A stretch of 64,000 nt of DNA from Chlorops oryzae (Eukaryota > Arthropoda > Insecta > Diptera > Chloropidae): contig CM035806.1 of NCBI GenBank assembly GCA_020466095.1, positions 125,007,994 to 125,071,993 of the forward strand. Reading direction: 5' to 3'. The notes under the pieces were generated by a model. The model was given only the letters and a program-made list of their open reading frames with translations, was not told the DNA's origin and searched no databases. Shown piece after piece: positions 12,166 to 23,956 of this stretch (position 1 is its first letter; the number at the start of each line of letters is the position of its first letter). The translations under genes were made by a program, and so were the position numbers.

Positions 12166-12565
12166 GCCAACGAATGCCGTCGAATCCAGTTGATTCACTT
12201 TCCTTTCCGCTCTGCTTCCTTTCCCGTTTCCCCTTCTCCTTTTCTCTATCGTTTTTCGCTTTCCTTTTTCGACTTCGATTTGTAAGATCAAAAGCGTTTC
12301 CGGCGTCCTTAAGGCTACGAACGAATCCTTCAAGTTGCTCAACGCAATGAGTGAGTGATTCAGTGGGATATGTTTACTTGAGCTGTCGAGTCGGGTCGAT
12401 TGCCTTTGTAATGATGTTTGCTTTGCGCTTGATGTAGTATTGATATGCACTCGAAATATAACGCAACATTTTTGCAAGGAAAAGAGCTTCCGTCGCGCCG
12501 TCTCGCCACGCCTCGCGTCTTCTGCGCGGGAGCGTTAAGGGTAGCGATGAAGAGTCTCAATCAAA
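12166..12565 (-). other. Probable syntrophin 5' untranslated region and promoter side
   Basis: GC-richer sequence immediately upstream of the start codon, with pyrimidine-rich tracts (12190-12270 on the plus strand) and a GC-rich block at 12488-12540. No TATA box or initiator could be placed with confidence, so the transcription start is unknown. Confidence 0.45.
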
Positions 12566-13753
12566 ATATGCAGCTAAAACAAACGTAGAATAAATGGTAA
12601 AATTCATAATTTTAAAAATAAGAAAAAAATTTTTATACTCATTCGTTACATTATTGTCTTAACCCACAAGATGCAATAGCAACCTCTCAATGTGGCAAAA
12701 GTCCAATTGAGCACCAAACGAACATCACACACGGAAATTGGTATTTAAACTTCTTCATTAAATTCAAATGAAATTCAAATGAAATTCAAATGAAATTCCA
12801 ATTTTACCGTTTAACCGTAAATAATAGCACTGAGAAATACAAGACAGCCTGCATTTCATTTGTGCTTAGCCCCAAAGTGCTTAACACACATTTTGGCGCA
12901 CAGATATTCTTCAAAGCTCGACCACCGCCTGTGAAGTATGTTTTTTGCGAGATGCAAAACTGTGCAGCATGCAAACATGATGTTTTCATTTTGCCAAATC
13001 TATTGAAACATTTTTTGAAATCATGCTGCATACTCCTAGGTGTGTTTACACCTCGCAAATATTTGTGTTATTATTATTTTGATAATTATTATTCTTTTTT
13101 TCTTGGCAATATCAAAGAGAAAATCTATGGGACGAGATTTTACAATTCTCTAGTTTCGAAAGAATGGAATTCCAGTGGATTTAAAGCTCAATGAATAAAA
13201 CCAATTTTAAATAACCCAATTCTTTGCAAATGAATTTTATTTTGATTCGGAAAAAATTGTTTATTTTTGCAAAAATCAGTTTAAGTTTTTGTTCTCTTAT
13301 TTGAATGAAGATCGGTGATCTGAAAAACGGTTGAAAATTTGAATGGAGTATTTCAAATGAATGGAACAAAGGCACACTTTTGGGAACTTTATACATATTG
13401 CAACAATTTATTTTGAAATTAATTGCGAAAAAAGATTAAATCAGATACGAAACAGTATTCAAATTTAAAACGAAAGGATATGAAGAACTACCCTTTCCAG
13501 CGAGCTGAAATTGTGAAAATTGTTCCAGGAAATAAAAGCAACGAAAGTTTTGTAGCATATTAAACTGCTCGATATCGTCAATAATGCTATTTTTGATTTT
13601 GTAACCTCGAAAAATGAACAGCGAATATTGGCATTATGTTCCATTCAATGTGTTAGCCACAAGCAGTCACATACATAACTTGCTTAAAAATAATTTTATT
13701 GCCTTCTATTTGGAGTCTTATTTAATATCCTTCCTATGAATGAGGAACACTTT
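12566..13753. other. No gene seen
   Basis: AT-rich sequence. It has a 13-bp direct repeat (GAAATTCAAATGA, three tandem copies at about 12770-12800) and a phrase shared with 2.4 kb. The open frame at 12790-13194 has no recognised domain. Confidence 0.45.
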
Positions 13754-14196
13754 TATACCCGACACACTCTGTGTCGAGAGTGTATATTGCGTTTATGTGG
13801 TTGTGTGTAATACCCAAAAACAGTTTTATTATCGAAGGAGTTGAGCTATCTTGATGAAATTTGGTATACGTGCTGACGATGCCATAAGTTAGAACATGTT
13901 CGAGAATGGACCCGACGGAGCCAGTTTTAAGGATACCTCCAGTACTGGGGTCTGTTACGAAAATAACAAAAACTGCTCTTAAACTTGAGTTTTTCAAGAT
14001 ATTTTGATGATTTTTTACATTTGAACATATACATATACATACAAAGGCAAATAATATGAGTTCCAAAAATTGGAAAAGAGGGCGTGGCAGACGGTAGTTT
14101 TTTGAAAATTGTTTCCTACACCCGAAATTCAAATGGGACTTGAGCGCAAGTTAGCACGTAGCATCCTCTCCAAAAATTCTCTTGCTCGGTCATTTA

Positions 14197-14951
14197 CAGT
14201 ATAAACTCGGTAACCGCAAGTCTCGATACATGGAACTCCTCGATTTTCGCAACAACCCGAATTGTGTCACTGTAACCTTTATAAGTGCAACCAAAAACAA
14301 AAAGGAGGGACCTCTATAACCGCAACTTCCCATTTTTTATATTCAAATATGTATGTTTTTCGGGTTTGTTTTGTTTTCTTTCTTTCCTCTTCTATTTTCC
14401 TTTAACAGTTCAGAATCTATAGAATCTATACCACCTCCCAACGTGAAGGGAGAAGTTGCTTTAAGTTCATTCAACACATGCATTCAATGGTCCGAGGAAA
14501 ACGACATTCCAATTAAAGACATCCCTACTCTAAAGGAACTTCGTGAGACCTGTGTTTTCAAAAACCTTACTACTGAAAAAGTACAATTAAAAATAACAGA
14601 CATGTTCAAAAAAGTATAAAATTTTTTACATAATTTGTGAAAATTGTTTAAAAGAGTTTCAATTTTCGTTTCTTTTTAAAAATTAACATGAACTTAAAAA
14701 AATGGTTTGTTTTTAAGCATATAAAAAGGGCCTTAATCGTATTTTTACATTTTTTTTTTTGTGAAAAACTCAAAAACTCGTTTGTTTTTAAAAATGTAAC
14801 ATGAGCTTCGAAATAAAAGTTTAGTTTCCTGCTTTAAAGGATCCTAAATAGTATTTTTATTTTGCTTTTTTAGTATCCTCGGTAAGTGTAACAACCTCGG
14901 TTTGGGAAACAGCCTCGACTTTTATGTGTTGCGGTTACCGAGTTTATACTG
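14197..14951 (+). mobile_element. pogo/Tigger-like element, deletion derivative
   Basis: Perfect inverted ends start CAGTATAAACTCGGTAACCG and are flanked by TA on both sides (14195-14196 and 14952-14953), the Tc1/mariner/pogo target duplication. At 755 bp it is too short for a full transposase but keeps the 3' end of one. The insertion into an F1 element dates it as younger than that copy. Confidence 0.88.
14353..14619 (+). pseudogene. C-terminal remnant of a Tigger/jerky-type transposase
   Basis: The frame ends in a segment reading ALSSFNTCIQWSEENDIP and LKELRETCVFKN, which resembles the C-terminal region of Tigger/jerky-like transposases (DDE_1 type), downstream of the catalytic core. The catalytic residues are absent. 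The first 25 residues are low-complexity (Phe-rich) and probably not coding. It cannot be active on its own. Confidence 0.6.
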
Positions 14952-15540
14952 TACTTATTTAGGGTACCTCCAGTACCAGGGTCTGTCACAAAAATCCCAA
15001 AACGGCCTTAAAATCGGACTTATTCGAAATATTTCAATTAAACTTAGAATTTGAGTGTATATTTCAGCCTCCGATTAGAATTTAAAGAAAATCTAAAAAT
15101 AGGGCGTGGTACAGGGGCGGTTTTCATAAAGAAATTTAACAAAAGTCGGCATATGGGGCCCCTAATGGGCTTAAAAACCTGTTGAATATTCTTTCTTAGT
15201 GGTTCTGTTTTCTTGGCGTGGTTTAAAAATTATTTAAACATGTGTGTCTGTGTCGGGTATTTTATTGTCAGGCTCGTCTGACTATAACACCCTTACTTGT
15301 TTCACTTGATATGTATGTTTGGTACTTATAAAAGAAACATTTATTTTCGATATAAGCCATAGCTCTTCCCTTTAGGAAGATTGGGGTGAATCGGACCCTA
15401 GCGAGTAGTTCTCGAGTGTAGTAAAAAGAACTAGTACGAGAGTAGAGACACGGACGGTAGTACCTAACTAGTGGCATATTCAACAATTCAATTTTGCCCA
15501 CACATTAATCTAATATATATGCTGTGCGTGAGTCAGATAG

Positions 15541-15613
15541 GTCCGTGGCGTAGTGAAAACGTATTCATTTAGGAATCTGGATGGCTCGAGTTCGATTCCT
15601 GTCGCAGGCGAAA
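15541..15613 (+). ncRNA. tRNA-like module (A box/B box), not a confident tRNA
   Basis: TGGCGTAGTGA resembles a Pol III A box, and AGTTCGATTCCT about 47 bp downstream resembles a B box. It is followed by an A-rich run. The cloverleaf pairing is imperfect, so this is more likely a tRNA-derived repeat than a gene. Confidence 0.4.
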
Positions 15614-15821
15614 AAATGTGGAAGAATGGCATGTTTCGAAAAACTTAAATAATTGGATTGAAAAACAAGTCTTCACCAATGCTGTCTCACATCTTTGCGC
15701 ACAAATTCGCTCAACATTTTCTGACAATTTGAAACCTTTCTTTTTTATACACTTGCTTTTTATTCCTCTTAGGATTCAAATTTTTACTAATAATGAAAAA
15801 AAAAAATATCGGCGTTCGCTT

Positions 15822-15900
15822 GGCTTGGGATTTGAACCTGGGTCCTTCGGATCGCGGGGTGCACGCGCTACGCTGTGAGCTACGACAGCGTGGGCCGGTC
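15822..15900 (-). ncRNA. tRNA-like module on the minus strand
   Basis: On the minus strand, CGTAGCTCACAGCGTAGCG is followed by CCCAGGTTCAAATCCC, matching A- and B-box spacing. It faces the module at 15541-15613, about 210 bp away. Confidence 0.4.
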
Positions 15901-16099
15901 GCCCATCTATAGCAAATTTACTGAATTGGCCCTGTTGCCTCTACTACTGCACTAGTTCAAACGCGACTGTCGATTTTCGAATGGCACCTCAGAGTAAAAG
16001 TTTACAGTTCAAGGCATTTGCGGGGAAATTACGAGCGAGTAGTACTGTAGATTTGGGAAGTAGTCGAAGAATACTTCTGCACAAATTCAACTTCCTACA

Positions 16100-16620
16100 G
16101 GTTTGTTACTCGCCGATCACACTTATGAAACATGTTTCGAAAACATGCCATTTGAGTGCATGAGAAAGAAAGGGAAACAGAGATTGTTTCGGAACATTCA
16201 ACAAACAACCGTTTCTTTACTTCGCACGTCACACAGTGTCGCCTCTCCATACATCTCGTGGCCAAAAATAGAAGGAGTTGTGCTAGACCAATTAAATTTG
16301 AAATGGAGGTTTATTTTCATAAAAATAAGAAATTTAGAAAAAATTTTGAAAATCGAACCACCCCAAACCCCCATCCCCCATGTAAAGGGTGGCCCCAAAT
16401 TCCGCAATTTTAGTCCTAGAAGCTTGAAATTCGGAACAGAGTTTACTGTTGTGCTCCAAAAGTGGAAAAACCTAATTTAAATTTGCTACCACGCCCACTT
16501 TTTGAGCTACGCCCACTCAAAGTTGGTAAATAGAGTACTTTTGAAACTCCCGAAAATCGCATAACAATTCAGAAAATATTAATGAATGATATTTATTTGT
16601 AAAATTTAAATGTGTATTTA
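16100..16620. repeat. Unidentified dispersed repeat, shared with 31.3 kb
   Basis: The phrase AATAGAAGGAGTTGTGCTAG (16268-16287) and the preceding CACACAGTG recur at 31324-31404 in similar order, and both are followed by CACGCCC-rich blocks. No coding capacity is recognised. Confidence 0.4.
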
Positions 16621-16686
16621 GCACAAAAAATAAAAAAAACACGGTCCAACCTTAGGGGATGTCTTTTAATTACGTAGGATTTCATT

Positions 16687-16774
16687 ACTGTTTTCACGTT
16701 CGCGTCTTAAGTCTTTGCGTACACAGTTCTGATATAAAAAGCAACAGAGATAGAGCAAAGACTTAAGACGCGAA
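16687..16774. repeat. Short foldback (hairpin) element
   Basis: The arms ACGTTCGCGTCTTAAGTC and its complement (16755-16774) are separated by about 38 bp. The same core (TTTTCACGTTCG...CTTTGC) forms the centre of the palindrome at 54912-55154, so this is a dispersed family. Confidence 0.6.
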
Positions 16775-19018
16775 CATCGTATAAATTTGCACCAATCTCA
16801 TACATTTGATGCTGCAAATCTTTGGATTGTTTGATATAATTGGATCTGTTGAGAGAAGCATATGTCTAAAAATTCTTGTATTGCAAGCGCTTCTGGAACA
16901 TTTTCTTGTGTTTTCTAGGCGCGCCTTTCGAAATTCTTTATGTTTAGCTTCCAGTGCATCTTCGGATAACATACCTATAGGTATAGCGAAGTTATTGATT
17001 ATTTGAATTCCATGCACTAAGATTTTGTGAACTATCACCGGCATATAATACCATGAATAATTTTCAACATATATTTTGAACGTTTCCTTCAGAAGTATTT
17101 CGAAATTAATTTTGTTTATTTCTCTTCCCGAAGCCAGCGTTCTCAAAATCAATGAAAAATTAGCTATGAGTTCTTTTTTTAGCTGAAACATCGACTTTTT
17201 CAAAAAAACGCCTTGCTGTGTTTCCATCATTGGAAGTCCCATATCCTGTTTTCACTCTATCTACTATAAGTCCCATTTCTTCTTTAAAGTTGTCGCGTAT
17301 CCTATTTTTGTTCTCACTCAAAATTGTTTTGTTAACACGCCAACACTTAAAAGGCAACCTATAGGCATTGTGCAAAAGGCATTCAAAAGATTTTATCCAA
17401 GCGTGTTGTGTCGATAAGCCGTATTTGGTACATTCATCTTTGATTGTTCTGTTAAATGCATTAAAACTATTCATCAGAATTGGAGTTGCGCCACAAAGGT
17501 AACAACTATTTGATGCCTTAGTTGCGCTCAGCACATTAACAACTGCTTCATCGATCATCGTTAGATGCATTTGAAAGGACACGTTAACTTTACAGTTGTT
17601 AACATCGAAAGATCTTGTGCTAAGGCGTTCTGTTTGGTTCGCTATATCCTTTTCGACTTTTCGAATCAATTCTGGATTTTCCTTTGAAAATAAAATCTTA
17701 ATTGGTCTACAAAAAATCGGCAATGAAGGTGTTTTGTTAAGCCAAATCGATTGTTGAGTGCTAGCGCTGATAATTTTTAGTGGAAATAAAGCCACGAGAA
17801 AAATAAATTCGTCACTTTCGCCTTCTTCTTTAAATTTCTGTTTGTAAATACAGTAGAATCTCGCAAAAGTTAATCGATTTGTCCCAGGGGTAATCAACTT
17901 TTCCGAATTATTAACTTTTCTAAATGTCTTTCAAAATCGAAAAAATTAATGAAATAGAGACTACATGCATAAAAATATGTTTATGCAAACATTACATGCT
18001 TATTTTATTTAAAGTTTTTATTTTAAATCAGTTTTACACAGATATAGTTTAACTCAATTTTTTTTTAACAACTTCTATTTCACAATAAGGCTGCACGCTT
18101 CGATCGAATTTGTCATTTTAAACTGTTACCGTTATGATACGCGTTGTCTTATTTTGTTTTTCTTCGCTATTCCACGTAATACACATGAAATAGGGTTGAT
18201 TTAAGGAAAAAAAGGAAAAGAAAAAAAATTACGCTCAGAAAAGTTAACGCCAACATTAACTTTTTAGAACGCTACGTGGGCGCTGAAATTCGATTAACTT
18301 AACCAAGCGTTTAACTCATTCGAGCGGTAACTTTTGCGAGATTCTACTGTACTATGCCCCGAGCTGCCGTCGAAGCCCCATTTACAATCAAAAACTGCAT
18401 TCAAGTTTTCATTAATGTTGCATAGGCTTAAAATACTTGACGCTGTTTTGTTCAACAAATCTTGCAAGTGAACTTCTGCATTCGGAGGAACAGAATGAAT
18501 GACCTCATTTACTTTTCTCCGTTTACTTCTTTCAGAAGCTTCTTCAAAAAAAATTGAAGGCCGACCTTTACTTGTACTTGGTTTCTATAAATTATATTAA
18601 CATTAGTGAGATTAAACGAACGAGTAATTCGTTTACCAGACTTACTTCTCCATCATCCACGTTACATGTGGCCACTGTAGGCTTTACAATTGAAAAAAAA
18701 AATTTTTTTCATACTGTTTCAACAAATCAAAACAATGACTTACATTATTATCGTTAAACTTTTCAATATCGAATTCGGAATCCAAAAATGAGCTGTATTT
18801 CATTTTGAATGTATGAAGTTTCCTACTGACCTCTTGCCATTTTTTTTTTTAATTCAATATCAAAATATTGAGATTCTCTTTCAAAAGTTGTTCATTTAAT
18901 TTAAAAGGAGCTTCTCTCTTTAAGAAATTGGCCATTTCTGTTACTTTAGTAGCTCTTGAAGCCGTCTCATTGTCTTTCCTAACAGTAAAGAAATCTTTTA
19001 CTTTAATAGATTTCGACA
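16763..19018 (-). pseudogene. Transib-type (RAG1-like) transposase, disrupted
   Basis: On the minus strand I see, in order: an N-terminal segment with KVKDFFTVRKDNETASRATK after an acceptor near 19018; short exons bounded by GTAAGT donors (near 18745 and 18640) and AG acceptors; a KGRPSIFFEEASERSKRRK-like linker; then KWGFDGSSGHS at 18352-18385. Here the first catalytic Asp is followed by a 499-bp MITE (17851-18349). YKQKFKEEGESDE, CRPIKI, the MIDEAVVN/CYLCGAT block, GYGTSNDGNTARRFF, and the catalytic-Glu block IPIGMLSEDALEAKHKEFR then continue to SSDP-like LSTDPI. This order matches Transib/RAG1-family transposases. It is broken by the MITE, by a frameshift near 17175-17240, and by a stop near 18850, so it cannot be expressed intact. 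Confidence 0.8.
17851..18349. mobile_element. pogo/Tigger-like MITE, copy 1
   Basis: Ends CAGTAGAATCTCGCAAAAGT on both strands, TA on both sides, 499 bp, no transposase. It is inserted within the Transib coding sequence, just after the FDGSSGHS motif. Confidence 0.9.
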
Positions 19019-19324
19019 CTAAAAATTATGGTTTATGAAAGAATATTAAAAAATAAAAACAAACAACTTGATGGGCTTGGATATATACTTCTCAAAATAA
19101 TTTATTTCCACAATAAACTTGTTTATTTTAATTAAAAAATTTTTTTTCTTTTAAAAGTGCACGAAAATCAAACTTTGTAGGAGATTATAATATTTCGTTT
19201 TGTTTTGATTACTATATTTTCTCAGAGAGCGCATACCGTATAACAATTAGGAGCCCAAAAGAGCAACAAATTAGTATACATATAATAACGTTGCCAATTA
19301 CATTCATAAGTGTTATAACATAAA

Positions 19325-19762
19325 AACAAGTAAGAAAGCTAAAGTCGGTCAAGCCCGACTTTGAAATACCCAGCGTCCCCACATTATGAGCGCACTATGT
19401 TTTGCTTCTCTATTTGTGGGCGTGGCAGTGGTCGTGCCACATAAATTATTTTCCTACACCTTTCATTCGCCTTGATGAACCTATGTTGCGAATTTGAAGC
19501 TTCTACGCCTTCTACTTTGGAAGTTAAGTTGGTTCAGCCGTTTCGGAGGAGATCCGACCACGGACGGACGGACGGACGGACGGACGGACGGACGGACGGA
19601 CGGACGGACGGACGGACAGACGGACAGACGGGCATGTCTAAATCGATTCAGTTTTTGATCCTGATCGTTTCTATATATATTTGTCTATATCTCCGGAGCT
19701 TAATTCTCCCTGTTACAAGATTCGCACAAAACTAATATACCCAGCTTACGCTGGGTATAAAA
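19325..19762 (-). mobile_element. F2 element, copy 2 (short form)
   Basis: Starts AACAAGTAAGAAAGCTAAAG (the complement of the 3' terminus), has the AAGTCGG hairpin, and ends ATACCCAGCTTACGCTGGGT, an intact 5' hairpin. The central 9.1-kb-type array is reduced to a single unit. It carries a long GGAC tract. Confidence 0.85.
19561..19618. repeat. (GGAC)n microsatellite within F2
   Basis: About 14 uninterrupted GGAC units. In other F2 copies the tract is 3-6 units with interruptions, so it has expanded here. The tract is present again at 23755-23812. Confidence 0.9.
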
Positions 19763-20040
19763 ACACTTTTTTCTAAACATCTATACAAACGTTACGTTTG
19801 AATAAGTACTTTTTAACTCCTATACTACACTTGTTTTAAGCGTATTTTATGCACTCTCAGAAAAAGTCTCATAACTTTTGAATCTGCAGGGCTTTTAACT
19901 TAATTTTTTTTGATTTGACATTTTTTGATCGCACTGTCAGTAACAATGTATCCAAAAATAGGGAAGGTCTTTTTCCTTTTTTTTTTATAAGGTATTATTT
20001 TTGTTCAACAGAATAAGTTTTCATCTTTTAATCTACATAT

Positions 20041-20666
20041 AGAGTAATGGCGGGTGGTATGTGGTAATGTGGTATAGGCGGGTAATGTGGTATAGTAGCT
20101 TTTCTCTTTAACTAAACACACAGGGTTAACGGAACTACGCTTAATAGCTTCAGGTTTTAATAGAACTATGAAAAGAAAATGTGTGTAATTATGGCGATAA
20201 AGCCTATGGGGACGATGCAGTTATTATAGCATGGGTCACATGTCTGCAATGCGAGCTCGTTTGGGCTCATGAAAAATGTATTCCAAATCGCAGTGCCATT
20301 TTTCTTTGCAATTCTTGCAAATAATCTTTTATCTTTCTTAAAACATAAATAAATAAATAAAACACAAACCACAACTTGTTTATTAGAAAAAAAAAAATTA
20401 TTTACAGGTGTTGTGGTATACTATACCACATTACCAGACCTGGTGTACCACATTACCCTCCAAATTTTGCAATTGCCGATATTCGAGTTTTTTTATATAT
20501 TGATAAATATGTCAAAAACAAGGAGCCCCAACGCTTAAACAGTTAACGTAGTGTGTGCCTAACATTCATATTATATCAATAGTTCAACAGTATTTTAATC
20601 AGATAAAAATTGTAGTTGTTGGCGGCAAAAAACTATTAGGTATGCCACATTACCCGCCCTTCCTCT
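20041..20666. mobile_element. TIR-like element with reiterated GGTAATGTGGTATA motif
   Basis: The left end AGAGTAATGGCGGGT and right end (complement AGAGGAAGGGCGGGT) are inverted. The motif occurs at 20063-20076 and 20081-20094 on the plus strand, and inverted at 20422-20435, 20446-20457 and about 20644-20654. No clear target duplication and no coding region. Its unit-2 copy is at 24235-24860. Confidence 0.5.
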
Positions 20667-20938
20667 AATTTATCTACTTCTATAGTGACCTGACACGCAA
20701 AATAAATTATATACATATGTTATATTTTCGCAGAGTTACAAAGTGCATTTTAAGACATCTGAAATAGGCATCATAGCTTGCGAATCTGCAAACGAATTCT
20801 TTCAATAAGTATTTTATTTTGTAAACAATAGTAATAAAAAAAATATAAAAAAAAACTGGAGAGGTCTTTTTTCGTAAAATTTTTTAAATGTTTTTTATTT
20901 GTGAAGTTCTAATCTTTTACTCACAAAAACCCAATTTT

Positions 20939-21554
20939 TATACCCGACACACTCTGTGTCGAGGGTATATTGCGTTTGTGTGTAACACCCAGAACTAGTC
21001 GAGATAGACCATAAAAAATATATATAGAAATGATCAGTGTCACCAGGAGATTTGATTTAGACATGTCCGTCCGTCTGTCCGTCTGTCCGTCTGTTTGTAT
21101 ACAGTTATCTTATCGAAGAAATTGAGCTATCTTGACAAAATTTGGTATGCGTGCTCACGGGGACATGAGTAAGAACAAGTTCGAGAATGGACCCGATCGG
21201 ACCATTTTTAGGGGTACCTCCAGTACTAGGGTCTGTAACGAAAATCACAAAAACTGCTCTAAATCCGATGTTTTTCAAGATATTTTGATGAAATTTGATC
21301 ATATTTAAAGCTCAGTAATATTATTTCCGAAAATGGGAAAAGTGGGCGTGGCAGAAGGGCGGTTTTCGAAAATTGTCTCCTACACCCGAAATTCAAATGG
21401 GACTTGAACGAAATTTGGCACTTATGCTTCCTTTGTAGCCTTAAACATCCTTCCAAAAAATTTCCTTGATCGGTCCATTTTTAAGGGTACCTCCAGTACT
21501 TGGGTCTGTCACAAAAATCCCAAAACTGCCTTAAAATCGGACTTTTTCGAAATA
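20939..21554 (+). mobile_element. F1 element, copy 3, truncated by the duplication
   Basis: Intact 5' hairpin end at 20939 and a (GTCC/GTCT)n core at about 21063-21092. It runs to the pogo-like insertion at 21555 and is then cut by the tandem-duplication junction at 21653. Confidence 0.8.
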
Positions 21555-21653
21555 CAGGAGATTTCCGATTTAACGAGCTCAATGTTGCCAGCACTTCTCG
21601 TTAAATCGAATTTTTCGTTAAATTGAGTACCATCATAAAATCATTTTTTTCTT
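21555..21653 (+). mobile_element. 5' fragment of pogo-like element
   Basis: Begins CAGGAGATTTCCGATTTAAC after TA. It is the first 99 bp of the element that is complete at 25749-28328, truncated here by the duplication junction. Confidence 0.85.
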
Positions 21654-23212
21654 ATTAAAACTATTCATCAGAATTGGAGTTGCGCCACAAAGGTAACAAC
21701 TATTTGATGCCTTAGTTGCGCTCAGCACATTAACAACTGCTTCATCGATCATCGTTAGATGCATTTGAAAGGACACGTTAACTTTACAGTTGTTAACATC
21801 GAAAGATCTTGTGCTAAGGCGTTCTGTTTGGTTCGCTATATCCTTTTCGACTTTTCGAATCAATTCTGGATTTTCCTTTGAAAATAAAATCTTAATTGGT
21901 CTACAAAAAATCGGCAATGAAGGTGTTTTGTTAAGCCAAATCGATTGTTGAGTGCTAGCGCTGATAATTTTTAGTGGAAATAAAGCCACGAGAAAAATAA
22001 ATTCGTCACTTTCGCCTTCTTCTTTAAATTTCTGTTTGTAAATACAGTAGAATCTCGCAAAAGTTAATCGATTTGTCCCAGGGGTAATCAACTTTTCCGA
22101 ATTATTAACTTTTCTAAATGTCTTTCAAAATCGAAAAAATTAATGAAATAGAGACTACATGCATAAAAATATGTTTATGCAAACATTACATGCTTATTTT
22201 ATTTAAAGTTTTTATTTTAAATCAGTTTTACACAGATATAGTTTAACTCAATTTTTTTTTAACAACTTCTATTTCACAATAAGGCTGCACGCTTCGATCG
22301 AATTTGTCATTTTAAACTGTTACCGTTATGATACGCGTTGTCTTATTTTGTTTTTCTTCGCTATTCCACGTAATACACATGAAATAGGGTTGATTTAAGG
22401 AAAAAAAGGAAAAGAAAAAAAATTACGCTCAGAAAAGTTAACGCCAACATTAACTTTTTAGAACGCTACGTGGGCGCTGAAATTCGATTAACTTAACCAA
22501 GCGTTTAACTCATTCGAGCGGTAACTTTTGCGAGATTCTACTGTACTATGCCCCGAGCTGCCGTCGAAGCCCCATTTACAATCAAAAACTGCATTCAAGT
22601 TTTCATTAATGTTGCATAGGCTTAAAATACTTGACGCTGTTTTGTTCAACAAATCTTGCAAGTGAACTTCTGCATTCGGAGGAACAGAATGAATGACCTC
22701 ATTTACTTTTCTCCGTTTACTTCTTTCAGAAGCTTCTTCAAAAAAAATTGAAGGCCGACCTTTACTTGTACTTGGTTTCTATAAATTATATTAACATTAG
22801 TGAGATTAAACGAACGAGTAATTCGTTTACCAGACTTACTTCTCCATCATCCACGTTACATGTGGCCACTGTAGGCTTTACAATTGAAAAAAAAAATTTT
22901 TTTCATACTGTTTCAACAAATCAAAACAATGACTTACATTATTATCGTTAAACTTTTCAATATCGAATTCGGAATCCAAAAATGAGCTGTATTTCATTTT
23001 GAATGTATGAAGTTTCCTACTGACCTCTTGCCATTTTTTTTTTTAATTCAATATCAAAATATTGAGATTCTCTTTCAAAAGTTGTTCATTTAATTTAAAA
23101 GGAGCTTCTCTCTTTAAGAAATTGGCCATTTCTGTTACTTTAGTAGCTCTTGAAGCCGTCTCATTGTCTTTCCTAACAGTAAAGAAATCTTTTACTTTAA
23201 TAGATTTCGACA
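21654..23212 (-). pseudogene. Transib-type transposase, duplicate lacking the C-terminus
   Basis: Exact copy of the N-terminal and central part of the relic at 16763-19018. The duplication breakpoint cuts it after the CYLCGATPILMNSF block, so the catalytic Glu region is absent. Confidence 0.8.
22045..22543. mobile_element. pogo/Tigger-like MITE, duplicate copy
   Basis: Identical to 17851-18349, including the TA flanks. It arose by the tandem duplication, not by transposition. Confidence 0.9.
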
Positions 23213-23518
23213 CTAAAAATTATGGTTTATGAAAGAATATTAAAAAATAAAAACAAACAACTTGATGGGCTTGGATATATACTTCTCAAAATAATTTATT
23301 TCCACAATAAACTTGTTTATTTTAATTAAAAAATTTTTTTTCTTTTAAAAGTGCACGAAAATCAAACTTTGTAGGAGATTATAATATTTCGTTTTGTTTT
23401 GATTACTATATTTTCTCAGAGAGCGCATACCGTATAACAATTAGGAGCCCAAAAGAGCAACAAATTAGTATACATATAATAACGTTGCCAATTACATTCA
23501 TAAGTGTTATAACATAAA

Positions 23519-23956
23519 AACAAGTAAGAAAGCTAAAGTCGGTCAAGCCCGACTTTGAAATACCCAGCGTCCCCACATTATGAGCGCACTATGTTTTGCT
23601 TCTCTATTTGTGGGCGTGGCAGTGGTCGTGCCACATAAATTATTTTCCTACACCTTTCATTCGCCTTGATGAACCTATGTTGCGAATTTGAAGCTTCTAC
23701 GCCTTCTACTTTGGAAGTTAAGTTGGTTCAGCCGTTTCGGAGGAGATCCGACCACGGACGGACGGACGGACGGACGGACGGACGGACGGACGGACGGACG
23801 GACGGACGGACAGACGGACAGACGGGCATGTCTAAATCGATTCAGTTTTTGATCCTGATCGTTTCTATATATATTTGTCTATATCTCCGGAGCTTAATTC
23901 TCCCTGTTACAAGATTCGCACAAAACTAATATACCCAGCTTACGCTGGGTATAAAA
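23519..23956 (-). mobile_element. F2 element, duplicate of copy 2
   Basis: Identical to 19325-19762, including the GGAC tract length, which argues that the duplication is very recent or an assembly artefact. Confidence 0.85.

Larger units (their letters stand above)
13754..15301 (+). mobile_element. F1 element, copy 2, split by a pogo/Tigger-type insertion
   Basis: An F1 5' hairpin end at 13754 and an F1 3' end (GTCAGGCTCGTCTGAC hairpin, CTTACTTGTT) at 15301. The F1 sequence stops at 14196 and resumes at 14952. The (GTCY)n core segment is missing, an internal deletion relative to copy 1. Confidence 0.75.
17460..21653 (+). repeat. Tandem duplication, unit 1 (4,194 bp)
   Basis: Every feature in this interval recurs exactly 4,194 bp downstream, with identical translations in all compared frames and no length difference. 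The unit starts inside the Transib relic and ends inside a pogo-like element. The junction has a 3-bp shared ATT. Confidence 0.92.

Noticed and set aside
16641..16660. CACGGTCC as a Transib terminal repeat
   Set aside because: It is near the Transib relic, but no inverted partner or 5-bp duplication is visible.
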